Shown here in pieces: positions 48,536-60,900 of a DNA stretch of 64,000 nucleotides. The translations under genes were made by a program, and so were the position numbers. The notes beneath the pieces were generated by a model that did no database searches, was not told the DNA's origin, and saw only the letters and a list, made by a program, of their open reading frames with translations. Source of the DNA: Ramazzottius varieornatus (Eukaryota > Tardigrada > Eutardigrada > Parachela > Ramazzottiidae); NCBI GenBank assembly GCA_001949185.1, contig BDGG01000002.1:6066448-6130447 (forward strand), in the 5' to 3' direction. The stretch's first letter is position 1, and each line of letters begins with the position of its first letter.

Positions 48536-50557
48536 ATGCCTCAAAATTTGACAGCCCAGGAGTTGGGATACTATGCTCCTCGGACACCTGACTCAAGTTT
48601 CTCTGGATCGGAGAAGGATGTGGCCGAAACGTTGCTGTCCATGCGTCAGGGGCAGTTTTTCACCCCTAGAGATCCCTCGGAAACTGCATCTGTCCAGACT
48701 GTCCCTCGCGACGACATGACGGTCCCTCCTCGCAAGCGCATGATGATACGAGCTTCTGCCGAAACTTCCCTCACTACGGTACGCGAATTTACTCTATCGT
48801 GAAATCCTCTATCATATCGGGAGGAAATGAAGGCTAGGATCTGGGGGCAAAAGGGATACATGGCCTGCTCGCCAACTTGGCCCATGACGTCACGCGCGAA
48901 CTGATAGGGGGTCTAAGCTGAAACGGGTGTGGGTACTCCGCACCCTAAGCCGAAACACACGGCGAAGTTTATGGGCGGCCACCAATATAGATGTGGCGGT
49001 TCTGATGAGTTTCCGACTCGAAAAGGAACCAATGAAGTGGGTGCGTGATCGAGGCTGGGCTAGACTATCATAGTGAATCATGAGTGTCTCATTGGGGTAT
49101 CACGAGTGTATATGTTGTTGTACACAAGGACCAGGTTCATCTCAAATTCTCAATCCTACGTCACCGCGTGCTGAACGTACTTTGGGGATCGCACAAAGTA
49201 CGCTATCAGGCCGTCAATGGATGGCGATCACGATGTGTGCGAGTGCTTCAGCGCGACGCGTGACACCATCTCGATTATCGAGCCCTCTCAAAGTTTATTA
49301 TTGGCCGCAAACTCACGCATTACGCATTCACCCGCTTTGACATGCGTAAAGAACGTGAAACCATCGTGGCCGATGGCTGGGTTTCCCGACAAGGTTTCCC
49401 CCATCAGGCGAGTTCGTGGTCCGTTAAGCAGCTGGCTCTTTGGTTTCACCGAAGGGTTCGCCACATGGGAGAACTTTGAGTCGTGCATCGGGCTGGACCT
49501 TGCCCACATGGCGTACGAGTTTCTACCGTACCTCTTGCCAGCATGGCGGACGAAGTTCATCCAAATAAACGCAAACAGACAGGCGTATTCCAAAGATTAG
49601 GTCGTTCGGCAACCCCGTTGGTACTTCGAAAGGACAAACCTTACGCGGTGAAGGTTCATGGCGTGATAGCATTCTGACGTTTTTCGTTTGCAGATGTCAC
49701 CTTCGCCCTCTCCTCCTCCGATCTCCCCGGCAGCGTCTGCTACCTTCTCGGATAAGGAAAATGCCGAAGACGGACCTGCGCGCACAGGAAATCAGGACGA
49801 GCATCATCGGTCTGTTCCAGTTAACGCATCGTCTCCCATCGCATCCTACCTTCCCATCATGACATTTCTGCAACCAGTCCAGCTGGTAATGTCCGAGTCT
49901 GGTCAGTCATTCCAGGGGTTCAGACAAGTTGACCACAACGTACTGCAGTTCATCCAACAAAACCAAAACTACACACAGTCGCACAATGCGCCAGTTGGTC
50001 AGGGAAGTGACGCGCTGCAGCAAGCGCATACGATGCATAATGCGCCGGTCATTCACGGTGGTCACTCATCACAGTACGCGCAGGTCTTGCGCATTGGTAA
50101 CAGCGACCAGGGTTCGCAAGTCCTGGTACCACTGTCAGCCCTTCAGTTTCCCATCAGGCGGGAAGAAGCCGCAGTGGTGATTCGACAGAGGAACTTCAAG
50201 TGCGACTCCTGCGAGAAGACGTACTACAAGAGCTCCCACCTTAAGGCACATGTCCGGACACACACGGGTGAGAAGCCCTACGTCTGCAGTCAGCACGAGT
50301 GTGACAAGCGGTTCGCCAGGTCTGACGAGCTCTCGCGTCACAAGAAGACTCATACCAACGAAAGGAACTTTGCTTGCGAACAGTGCGACAAACGGTTCAT
50401 GAGGAGTGACCATCTGAGGAAGCACGTCAAACGACACAACAAGGCGTCGGTGGCTGTGGCTGGTTCTACACGACACATTCTGAGCAAAGCCCAACTTCCT
50501 CAAGTTCAACCCATCCATGCCTTCTCTTTCCCTGCGACATTGACTGCTTCTGCGTAG
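48536..50557 (+). CDS. KLF10: Kruppel-like factor, KLF10/11 (TIEG)-like zinc-finger repressor
   Basis: DNA-binding transcription factor for GC/CACCC boxes. Exons 48536-48778 and 49694-50557 keep frame and give 368 residues. The N-terminal exon has [11 protein letters not shown], matching the amphipathic Sin3-interacting (SID) helix of KLF9/10/11/13/16, and the basic PPRKRMM. A Gln/His-rich middle follows. Three C2H2 fingers lie near residues 245-325: [40 protein letters not shown] and [20 protein letters not shown], with HTGEKPY and HTNERNF linkers. DNA-contact positions ([24 protein letters not shown]) match KLFs. Finger 1 has Cys-X2-Cys rather than the usual Cys-X4-Cys. The 915-bp intron holds a third CRE (48885-48892). 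The ATG is the first codon after a TTACAG acceptor, so a 5'UTR exon is likely. Confidence 0.92.
48885..48892 (+). promoter_or_regulatory. Third CRE, in the KLF intron
   Basis: TGACGTCA followed by CGCGCG, 107 bp after the exon 1 donor. Confidence 0.5.
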
Positions 50558-52260
50558 CGGATAATTATCTCCAATTACTTACGCTTTCTCGGTAAAATCA
50601 TAAATCATACTTATTCGTTGTACAGTCCTTTTTTTACTTCGTTGGACGACGTTGTTCCTTTTCGCGGCAGAGTTGTTTTCTGATTTCGTTAGGTCGTGCG
50701 CTGCGGTTCGCCTTGCATATTTTGTTTTGTGATTTTTCTTGTTTCGGCAATACTGTGACTGATTGTTTTTTTATGGAAAGAAGATTTGGGTTGTGTATCT
50801 TACCGGTCAGAAGAATTTAACATAAAGCGAAAAAGTATGGAACTGCGAAGTTTGAGGAATAAGTATTTGCGCCAGTTCGTTCTCGCTCGAGTAGGTGGCT
50901 GCAAAACAGAACAATCGTCAATTACCTATTACTAGATGCGCCTGTGTAGAACTGCAGTGCTGAAAATGCATCCCTTCCGAAGTATTCTTCCAATAGGTCC
51001 TCGTTGGTACTCCCTAATAAATTTCCCAAGAAAACTTTCCTGATGAAAGAACTTTAATCAGACTTTACGAGAGAATTTTCAATCCACGACCCCAACACAG
51101 AACTAACTGATATGCACACGGACCCATGGCACACGGTCTCGTTCTCCTCTTGGTCCAGCCCTTGCAAGGGTCGACCTCTCCAGCTTGTTCTCTCTACCAT
51201 GCTCTGTCTTTGGCAGATGCGAATCCATGGCAAAACACGAGGCGATCCTAGCTCCAGCACGGGCGCAAAAGTCCAGGTCTGCGTTGCTTTGTCGACATGG
51301 ATTTTAGGTGGTTCTTCGAGACCGTACATGAGAGTGCCTGTGCCCGCACACGCACTCGCATGTGCAGGTGGAGTGTTTTGTGGTTTGCGTAATAGTCCGA
51401 GCTGCTTCCAGCAAGTGGCACTGCGTTTTTCATCTGGAGTCATCTCCTACATTATTGAAATGAATTCCAGAAACTGCGAGCCATGCATTACTGATCTTCC
51501 CCAAGTCATTAAGAGTCCTTACCGTAACAGCAAGAAGTAAGCAGACGGACTTGTAAACCCTACCGGGTATTTCTGAATTATCCATGGTTCTTATCCATTC
51601 GGCACAACGCAGCAGCTAAGTATTCCCGAACGATCCATTGATAACCCAACTGCTGGCTTTGTGCAGCACAATCAATAGTTTCGGACGGTGGGTCGCTGTA
51701 TTTTGGCGCTAACCAGCATGAGTACAATGAGTACATCCCGATGTTGACGGTTGGGGATTAACGACTATCGAGATACCAATTTCGCAAAGCCAGCCTCAAT
51801 TTTCATCCACCAGACCGACTTTTGACAGCTCCACTAGAATTTACAATGTGTATTTGTCGCGTGTTTGCTGGCTGCTGATATTCAACGATCGCAGGGCGAG
51901 TACGTTGAACAGGAGCCCGTTGAAAAATTTGCGCAGTACTTTTATCATTTTCGTAATGAGTTTCGTCAGAGCCAGACTCAACATTTTATCGAACGATGAG
52001 TGAAACGTTTGTTCCTCTCATTGAAAATAACCAATGACGTACATCGAGCACTGTAATCAAAAGTTGTTGGAGTGACCGTGCATATCTTTGCGTAAATAAA
52101 GAAGAAAATATTAGGATAAAAAAGTCAACAAATAAATTATCACACGGAGAAGCGCTGCTAAGCCAACCTGGAAATCCTTCCTTGGGGAACTGCAGTTCAA
52201 AGTTACAGTCGCCGGTAACTGCAGAGGTAATCATTACTGGGCCCGATGATCCAACTTGCC
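50558..52260. other. KLF 3' region and intergenic DNA
   Basis: T-rich 3'UTR-like sequence follows the KLF stop. Two antisense-overlapping frames at 51054-51540 have no recognisable domain. Nothing else seen. Confidence 0.5.
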
Positions 52261-55200
52261 TTATAAATCCGCTGCCGAATGCGTTACTCGTTCCTGATCT
52301 GCAAACAACAGCGCAGGAAATAAGTTCACTATTGTAAGTCGGTCAACTGATTTATGAGTTCCATTTCGTCTACCTGTCGTTTCGGTCTCCGGTTGTTCCG
52401 TTGAGTTCGTCGTTGAATCCGTCGAAGCTACGAATATTCAGAGTTACCGAACAGTATGAGGCACGATGCAAAGTTTTTCTTACTTTCTGAATCGGCTTGG
52501 TCCCCGGTTACGGTATCGTCTACATGCAGGTTCTCCTGCGACATCTTCTCGTCCAGCGGAATAGTATACTCTTGTTCGAGATCTGGTTCTGCATCCGGGC
52601 TGCTAGCGCCTTCGGTCACGTTCTCGATAACAGTTTCCCTCTTCTTCCCAGCATCCTTCTTCGTGTCTTTCTTCTTGCTCTCAGGCTTTGGTTTGGGCTT
52701 CGCAAACTTGGCCTTGTTGAGAAGATACTTCACTTCGCGGTCCAAAGCCCGAATCTTCTCCACTATGTCCGCCACGCGAAATACTGGAGCAGCAGTCAAA
52801 GCGGCAGCGTTCTGTTGTTTCACGCTAGCCTCTTGCCAGGCCTGCAAGAAGGAACTGTCCTTATACCATTCCGATCTTGTTAGGTCTTATTTGATTATGG
52901 TGTTAACTTACCTCCGTCTCGTTGATGAGTTTATGAAGGACATCAATTTCGGCTTCTGTGTACAGACCCAAACTGTTATTCGAAGCAAGCTGTAAGAATG
53001 CTCGGGAGGTGTTCAAATGTTTCTTTAAGTCTTCCAGAACGCGGGGCCGTCTCTCCGATTCAGTCACACGATCCTGTAAGTCTTTCATCGCGTCTTCCAA
53101 AGTCTTCATCTTCTTCTTGTAAACCTACCAAGAATATGATTAACGACAGTAAGACTCGTTAGTCTAGTGGGTTCGCTCAATCTAGACTTACATCTGCAGC
53201 TTGAATACCCGATTCCTCCTCGAGCCATTCCGATGCTTCGCGGAACACCTTCAGGATGCTCTCACGCTCATTCTCGGTGGACGCTTTTTCGTACTTCGAT
53301 TCGTAAATGATGTTTTGGACATGAAAGACATACGATTCGATAGTATTCCTGGCCTTTTCTTTCTCTTGCTTTTCTCGGTCCTTGTCATCCATGGCATTCA
53401 ACCTACGCAGACAAAGATCAGATGAAATTCTAAACCGAGTCGAGATTACCGCTTACCTTTTCCTGCTTTCTAAGCGATCCTTGTCCGGATAGTCCGCGAG
53501 GTCCAGGCGCATCGTGCTGTCTTTCAGCTTTTCCTTCACCGTGACTGTCTTGTTCACTTTGGTTACCGTAAAGACTTTGCCTGCTGATTCTGTCGAGTTC
53601 TCCGTCACGTTCTCCTTGCCTTCTAGCCCAGTCGCTGCATTAATCTCCTGACTGGGAGCCTCTGCCTGCGTAGCATTGTCATCGGAAGTGTTTGTCAGAG
53701 ATCCCGAGAAGAAGTTGGTAATCGACTGACTGATTTCTGCAAAAGCCAACACATTTTAGTAGAAAATGTCAAGTTCTCCAATTCTTTCCCAGTAAAGTTA
53801 TAAATTACGTACTCTCAATGGTCGAAGGCACTTCTTCTTCCTTTTCATGTTCGAAGGTCGCTTCGGCGTGATCGAGTTCGAAGATACCGCTGCTGTCGAC
53901 TCGGAAATGTGCTTTCACTCCTTTCGGCCTCTTGTCCGTATGCTTCGCAAAGGCTTCGGAGACCCCTTGCAACGAGACCGTGAACCGTAGTCCCGAAGCG
54001 GCGTACGAGTGTTCGATAGCGGGTAAGAAGTCCAAGTCCCCATACTTGACGTCGAAGGAGAAATCAGCTGAATGCTTGGGGAAAGTCAGAACTTTTCGTT
54101 GAGGATATCCATTTGATCGCCCAAAGAGAACCCTCTTCACTATCTTGCTCGTAGCCTCCGAAGGAACTGCATGAATATCGCAGTTAGCCATATTCACTGA
54201 AACCACATGATAGGATATCACTTTAATACTACCCACCTTCAGTCTCCGTGTTGCTGCTGGCTCCTCGTTCGAACTCAACAATAATTGGGAAAACAGTGCC
54301 ATCGATGATATCTAATGGTTGAACACGGAAGCCTTTGCTCAGATGCGCAGCTTGGTACACTGCGCCCAGTGCCACAGCTTCATCACTGTTCAGGCTTTTG
54401 CCCAACTCTGTCCTAAAGCGCAAAGACGACATCCTTACTTAGTTACAGTTCCCGGATTACGGTGATACAGTCATGCAGAAAAGGACGAACATACCGCTTG
54501 ACAGCTGTCATGAGCTCGTCTTGGACCTTCGGTATTCTGGTGCCGCCTCCGACGACAATCACGTTGGGGATTTCGCCCAGACTCATATCCGCTGCGCTGA
54601 CAGCTTGCTCGACGACCTTGCCCACCCTTTCAAAGACATCTGCACACATGGACTCCAGTTCGGCCCGAGTAATTTTGGTCTTGAAGTCCACATCATCCAT
54701 GAGGCTTTCGACCTAGGAAGAAGCATTAAATTCAGTTAACCAATGATCGAAACACATTGTGTCGCAAAATATCAGTCTACCTGCGCATTGGTTTCCGTGT
54801 TGGCACTCAGGATTCTCTTAACACGCGTAGCCTCTTTCAGCAGCTTGACCAGAGCCTGGGGGTTCTTCCATGCATCTTTCTTGCTCTGTTCGCCGAACTT
54901 CTTGATAAAGTGTTCTCGCAGCCGGAGGTCGATTTCCAGTCCTCCCAAGGTTCGGTCAAAGCCGGTGCCCTTCACAACCAGCTGTGCGCTTTCGAAGGCC
55001 TTTCCGTCGGTATCTTTCAGTTTGGTCATGTGGTATCCCACTACGGTAGCTGTCGTACTCGAGGCACCCATATCGTACAGCATGATGTACTGCGTTGTGT
55101 TGCTCATCTCCTTCCGTCGGAACACCCCATAGTTAACCGCGGCTACACAGACACCACACATCAGAACCCTCACTTAAGCGTAGAGTACCTTCTTGGTGCA

Positions 55201-56324
55201 AAGACATACCGGCAGTGTTGTCGTTGAGCAGTTGCAACAAATTCAACCCAGCCAGCTTTGCAGCATAGCTAACGGCCAGCCGTTCGTTTTGCGTGAAGAA
55301 AGGAGGGACTGTTATCACAGCGTCTGAGATCAGGTTTTCTAAGAACATTACACGGCTAAGTGAGGTGGCAACCAGGAACATTTGCAAGAAACGGACTTAC
55401 CGGCATATTTCTCTGCCAGCAGTTTAGAGTACCGCAGTACCATTGCCAGTAGCTCTTCCGGTGCATATTGGGTTCCACTAAACAAATGAAACACGTTGTA
55501 TCATTAGTACAGACTGCAGATGACTCAATGTGACTAACGAAGAGTCCACTGGTCTATTAAGAGGGTCCCACTTACTCGTCAAGCTTATACACGACCCGCT
55601 TGGACACGGGATCGTCGACCAGGTCGTACTGAGGAAACCTTTGATGGTACAGTTGCACCAGCTCGTGGCTTGTGTTCTTGCCTAGAAGATCCAGGAAGTA
55701 TACAAAGCAGCTCTTTGGCGCTCTTCCACACTGGAAAACAATACATGTAAAGACGGCGACCGGAAGTGCCATCGTGATGGACGTTAGTTCGTGCGTGATC
55801 AAGATGAACTGCACTTACGGTACTCCATGCAGCTTCTCCGAAAAATCTTTCCCCATTTCGGAAGGCAAGTGCAAGGGGTGTTTTGCGCTGAGATTCTCTA
55901 TGGAGGACATGAAATTACTGCAGAAGCAGGCTTAATTACTAAACGTTAACTGGCGGTACGTACGTATTCAGGACGATTTCCATCGGAACTCCCGGCTACG
56001 AAATAAGGACCGGTCAAAGATACCTTCTGCTAATTGATGCGTGTTTATGCGAAAACGCTGAAGACATTCAGTATTTCAATATGATCGGTTTGAAGAAGTA
56101 CGGAATAGGTGCAGATGACGTACCTTCACGATAGCAATCTTGATGAATTCATTACTGAGATCCACGGACATTGTTGCCAGACCAGCTGCACCAAAAGTAA
56201 AGCGGTTTAACACAGTGTCGTTGTACGGTATATTACGCAAACATCAGAAAAAAGGATCCTAACCTGACGATGTCCACGTCACTGCGAACAGCAAGCACAG
56301 GAACAGCAAACGTCTCTCCTCCAT
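52261..56324 (-). CDS. HYOU1: Hypoxia up-regulated protein 1 (ORP150/GRP170), ER-lumenal Hsp110-type chaperone
   Basis: Large Hsp70 relative in the ER lumen; it acts as a nucleotide exchange factor for BiP and as a holdase. ATG 56324 with a signal peptide (MEERRLLFLCLLFAVTW), then MSVDLSNEFIKIAIVK and PGVPMEIVLN. ATPase-domain landmarks: AVITVPPFFTQNERLAV, LLQLLNDNTAG, MLYDMGASSTTATVVGYHM, GFDRTLGGLEIDLRLREHF, LMDDVDFKTKITRAELE and VIVVGGGTRIPKVQDEL. Substrate-binding beta domain: RVLFGRSNGYPQRKVLTFPK, KHSADFSFDVKYGDLDFL, VKAHFRVDSSGIFELDHAEA. Helical lid with NTIESYVFHVQ and EWLEEESG, then REVKYLLNKAKFAKPKPKP, a charged tail and two small exons. At least twelve exons. The last exons keep phase and end ..HSAADL at TAA 52261-52263, so I see no KDEL-type tail. 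An ER-stress element lies 490 bp upstream. Confidence 0.95.
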
Positions 56325-56811
56325 TTCCCGTTGGCAATCGTAATGGAGCTAATACAGCACTTCAAACCTCCACATATAACCAGCAGAAGCGCAACTCCCA
56401 GCGCGTAGTGGCTTCAATCAGTCCAGGTGTTTGACCAGTTCCAGATGGTTAACACAGCATGCTACGCTCAGTGTTCCACCGGCGGATTCGATCCAGTAAT
56501 GCTCGAGCAGCGGCGTCCTTCCGGCCAGGCGAAAAAGCAATCCGTTGCGCTGTCGAAACCAAGGAACAGTGGTGCCTCCGTATGAGCCAGCGGTTTGAAC
56601 TGACCGCTGAGGAGATGAGGCACGAACTATAGAGGTTTGGATGCGAGGAAGAAACTTCACGAGAATTCGCGAAGGAGTCTAATCTAGATTGCTACGAAAC
56701 ACAAGTGGCTTGTGAATCCGTCATCGACCTGCAGAGCTGAACTGTTCGGATTTTGCGCGAAGCACGGTATGTACGTCGCTGCTCTCTAACCTGTGCCTGC
56801 GCATATTGTAC

Positions 56812-56830
56812 CGTGGCGCTTTTCGATTGG
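56812..56830 (-). promoter_or_regulatory. ER-stress response element (CCAAT-N9-CCACG) of HYOU1
   Basis: On the minus strand the sequence is CCAAT, nine bases (CGAAAAGCG), CCACG: an exact match to ERSE. In animals the NF-Y/ATF6/XBP1 system binds this element in promoters of ER chaperones, and HYOU1 is an established unfolded-protein-response target. It lies 490 bp before the HYOU1 ATG, in the gene's orientation. Confidence 0.75.
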
Positions 56831-56856
56831 CCAACGTGGTGCTGACTTTGAAAGCA

Positions 56857-56898
56857 ATGTGCGCAAAGCCACTGTGCGCAAAGCCACTGTGCGCACAT
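56857..56898 (+). repeat. 15-bp tandem repeat beside the ERSE
   Basis: About 2.7 copies of ACTGTGCGCAAAGCC. Confidence 0.8.
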
Positions 56899-57486
56899 TT
56901 GTTGTCGTTTTTTTTGTCCCAGACTCCCAGTGACTTTTGTCTGTCTCAACTCTCGATTCTCGAATCCCAGTTTCTGGACATCCCGTCTTCGCGTCCTTGC
57001 TCGAAATTACAATGGAGCCATACACTTTAGCGGGAGCAGGGACAGGCGCCGTGAACGTCCCGGAGCCAGACGTCCTGAAGCCGGAGCTACAGTGCGCCAC
57101 GGGCAATGCTGGATGGAAGACCTAGCGGAAGCGCAAAAGGATCCCAACTACTTCGATACTCAAACCATGCTGCACACACGACGTGAAGAGCCTGGGAACC
57201 TATTGTAGCAGGTTTTTGACAGTGCCCCGGTTGAAATCGTACGATGGCCGCTATTTTGTGCGTCGAAGAGGCTGCTGCCCGTAACTTCACGCTCCGGATC
57301 CGGGATTTGCCAGGAAGCAAACACAGAACGCGGTGGTGAATCAGGTAAACAAGCAGCAGCGTTTTGATAATCTCGTAATGTGAAATTCCCACAATTATAA
57401 TTACTGCGATTTTCACATGACGCCTCTTGTTTTCAGGCCTCGGACAGTTCGGTTTAGGGGATGACGGATTCTGATCGACAATCAGC

Positions 57487-57752
57487 ATGTCAGGAGATGG
57501 ACAAGCACAAGCTTTTTCTTCCGTATCGCTGACTTTCCCCAGCCTCTCTACTGACTCTCGACCGGAAGGAGAGAAAGGATCGCCAAGCGCCTCGGAGGAG
57601 CTAGAAAGGGTCAGTGCTTATTTCCTTGTGATAACAAACAACTCAGTGAACCGTAGATGGGGCTAGCGGTGAACTGTACAATTAGTACAAGTCAGCATCT
57701 GGACCGAGCCACGGAATATTTCGAGATGTATTTCCGGGCCTGTCCAGACTAG
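57487..57752 (+). CDS. Small protein candidate, 59 residues, function unknown
   Basis: Exon 57487-57609 (MSGDGQAQAFSSVSLTFPSL.. to SASEELER) joins exon 57696-57752 (HLDRATEYFEMYFRACPD, stop TAG 57750-57752) in frame across a GTCAGT donor and AAGTCAG acceptor. The joined segment EELERHLDRATEYFEMYF would be one amphipathic helix, which is why I take the splice seriously. An open frame just downstream (57766-57966, KMNEEVAEKCLSYIYGVTAL) looks coding in composition and could be a further exon, but I cannot join it in frame. I do not recognise a family. Confidence 0.3.
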
Positions 57753-57969
57753 CTGTTGCTCATGCGTGCCACAAGGCATGCAGAAGATGAATGAGGAAGT
57801 AGCCGAGAAATGTCTATCTTATATCTACGGCGTCACTGCGCTGGATTTGGCGGAAATGACGAAATACCATTCGAGCTACATTAGATCAAAGGCGGCCCGA
57901 TTGAACTATGAATCTTTAAGATACACATTTCGAGCGCATTCTCTCGAAAATCGCAAACTACTGTAACCC

Positions 57970-60900
57970 TCTATCGGAACTTTGTAATAGTATCTGGGTT
58001 TCGGCAGCCCAATTTCCGGAACATTGACTACTAACACGATTTTTCAGGAAACGGTGCTGAAGTTTTGGCACCCCAGGGGCAATCTTCAACTGCTAATGCG
58101 ATCGAGTATAATAAACATCGAGCAACCAGATTCTGACATCCATTTGGCCGTCTGACCAATGGTCAGTTGGCTACGTCGGGAAAGTCTGAAGGGGTTCGAA
58201 TTTTTAACTGAAAAACTTTTGGCGTCATGTAGCATGAAAATGCACAGGTAGTCGTTCTGGCATCAAACCCCCTGGCGGGGATGTTTCAGTTATTAATTAC
58301 CCCTGAAATTTTCCAGAGTGTCTTCCCAAAAGGGCGAACAGTTTGTTGAGACTTTGAGCCACGGCAAGATACGGCAAAGCTAATACCGATGTCCCTGAAT
58401 ATTCTCTCAGACTTCATGTCAAAAAAGGGTTCTTTGGAGACAGAAAAATGGTCCGGAAATTGGGCCTCCGAAACCCATCTATAGACTAGCGCTGCTGAAT
58501 TATGCGAGGTGTACAGGGTTCCACGTTTACTGTGTACCTTCTTTATTTAGGGTGCTGGAAGTCTATGCTTTTGGGTGTTCGTCATGTAGCCTAAAGCCCA
58601 GGACGACCATTAGGTCCGGGAGGGTGACCAGTTGGTGCGTACCTCACCAAAGACCTCTCTTTCTTCGAGGTGAGAAGAACTAGAACATCAATCCCGTTCG
58701 CTGCGATGTACCGCATTGAATGGCCACGGCAATATTCAAAGATCTTCGAACGCCCTCATGCCATCTGGGTCGTCGGAAACTTCCGTAAGTTGCTCGAACC
58801 TCCACACGACATCTGTGTTTGGTTTTTAGTAAAATATGCGCGGGCCTAGAGAAATAACGCAGCGTTCGTGAGCTCCTCTTCCAGGTAGTTATCGTGATCT
58901 GCGACGGCCCAGATGGTGTTGAGTTTTCCAGGCTCCAAGAGCCCATCATAACGTCCATGGCGGTACGAGCAAACGTACGAGCGGTACGGTATTACGAGCT
59001 AACGCTTTCAGAGCGACGGCGTTTTCGGCAAGAGGAGGTCTGGTTTTGCTAGAACCAGTATGGAAGATGTGGAGCACTGTGTCGCCTCCCTTATTTTCGG
59101 AAGCTGTGAAAGCCGTAATTTGCTCAGTTATTGAAATTCGGTAATACGAGGAGCGTCACGCGAAAGTGTGGCAGAATCGCTTGCAGCAGATATCATGCGG
59201 CGTTCATACACGCATCGATGAGCCGTGAGTGTAGCCGCCCCACAGCCGAGCATAAGCCCACTTTTGCTCTTCTCGCATCTTTGTACGCAATGTCTGCAAG
59301 AGCAAGTTTAGAACGTGCTGATCCACTGTTGGATACAAGTGTCGCTTTAAGCGTGTCGAAGAATATTCGCTCATTGAATCGCGAAGGGGGAAGGAAGCAC
59401 GCTCAATTGAGTCGATCTCTCGCCCGACTTTGACTTGCGCTCTCCGAGTACAACTTGCTTGGTTTTTGTGCTTGATTATGTCTGTGCATGCGGCGTAACT
59501 GGAAGTGTGTTTTTGCTTTCGTCAATTGGCTGGTTTGACATGATGCTCAGCCGACAGAATTATCCTTCGATATGCTACACTTGCATGGCCGATATATCCT
59601 TGTACGCTTTACTGCACCGGCTGTGATCGACTTATATACACACGCCCGAAAAACTCTCGAGGGTCTTTGACGTAGTGTTACGCCAGTATAGCTCACACAG
59701 CTGGATGAACGGCCCGGTCAGATCTAATAAGCGTTCGAGCTCGACAAATCTTCATTTACTGACGCGCCGCCGCATGTGCTACCCACTGCGTAATTCTTGT
59801 CATACACGGATCGCGAATTCAATAAACTAATACGGAGCGACATGTCGGTGTTTTTTCGTTCGACTTGGATAGTATTTACACTCTGTGTCTGATTCCGGCA
59901 TTTCTTGATTTTGCAACACGGATTTATCAACGCGAAAATTATGCCGGCTTGGAGACCTTCATGTCTAAGGCCCGAAAATGACTGCTTACGTGAGTAGCTC
60001 ATCCGTTACCTTTAGACGACTCTTGATATACTGATTTGAATAATTATTATCACTGCCGCGGTTCGAGCTTCCTGTTGGCGAGGTTAACTAGCGAGATAAT
60101 GCAGTCTGTAGCAGTAGGTTTGTTTGTGCGTGAGCACTTACATCTAGGTACTTCGAACGTGCTTCTCCGATCGTCGTAAATAAGAAGTTTAGCATCAGGA
60201 TTTCGAGTGTTTTAGAGTAGCTGGTAGTAGCTGGCACTTGAGAAAATTTGCTTCTTGTTGAATGACGTCACTGAGTTCAACTACCACTTCCGCCTGTCTA
60301 GGGGGAGAAAATCTTGTGTTGTTTTTTCTACGGTGGAATCGATAAAATTGCCATATACGAAGAAGGGTTGCTTTGTTTTGACGGTATTATAGTGTATTTA
60401 GTGTCGGGACAATCTAACCCTCGGGTTTGCTTAGTACTGATTGCTCCATCCAGTTTCTTGCCCGGATGAAAAGCCGGGGCTATTTGTCGCAAAGACTTTT
60501 ATGGACGACGGAGTATATTTATGTCCGCGGCTGACCCACATATTCTATGAGCGGCTATATGGGGCCCGTCATATACTGTATATGTGGAGGCGTCTTGCGT
60601 GTGTGGAGGCACTTTAAGTCGTATATTGCCAAGGTTATATTGTGCAGTGAAGAAAAATGATTAAATTTCTATTTTGCGCTTTCCATTTGAGACGACATGT
60701 ATGGTCAAAGATTCGCCATGACGCAGTGTTTGTCCGTTAATCGAGCAGTGCGACGTCTCAATAGATGGGCATAAACGATCTTTTGTCCGGTGCAATTGGG
60801 CGCTGTTAGGTGGACAGTGGTTGCGGTGTCAGAATGGCTTATGCTGAGAACGCCATGGACATGATGATGATCAATCTGGTTGAACCCGTTTACCTCATTA

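Larger units (their letters stand above)
56325..57486. other. Divergent region upstream of HYOU1
   Basis: Carries the ER-stress element and a short tandem repeat. Frames such as 57012-57125 (38 codons) are too weak to call genes. A CTTGTTTTCAG acceptor at about 57436 may join an upstream non-coding exon to the candidate gene at 57487. Confidence 0.5.

Noticed and set aside
51054-51540. Overlapping 129- and 142-codon frames on opposite strands
   Set aside because: Mutually antisense with no domain and no splice context.
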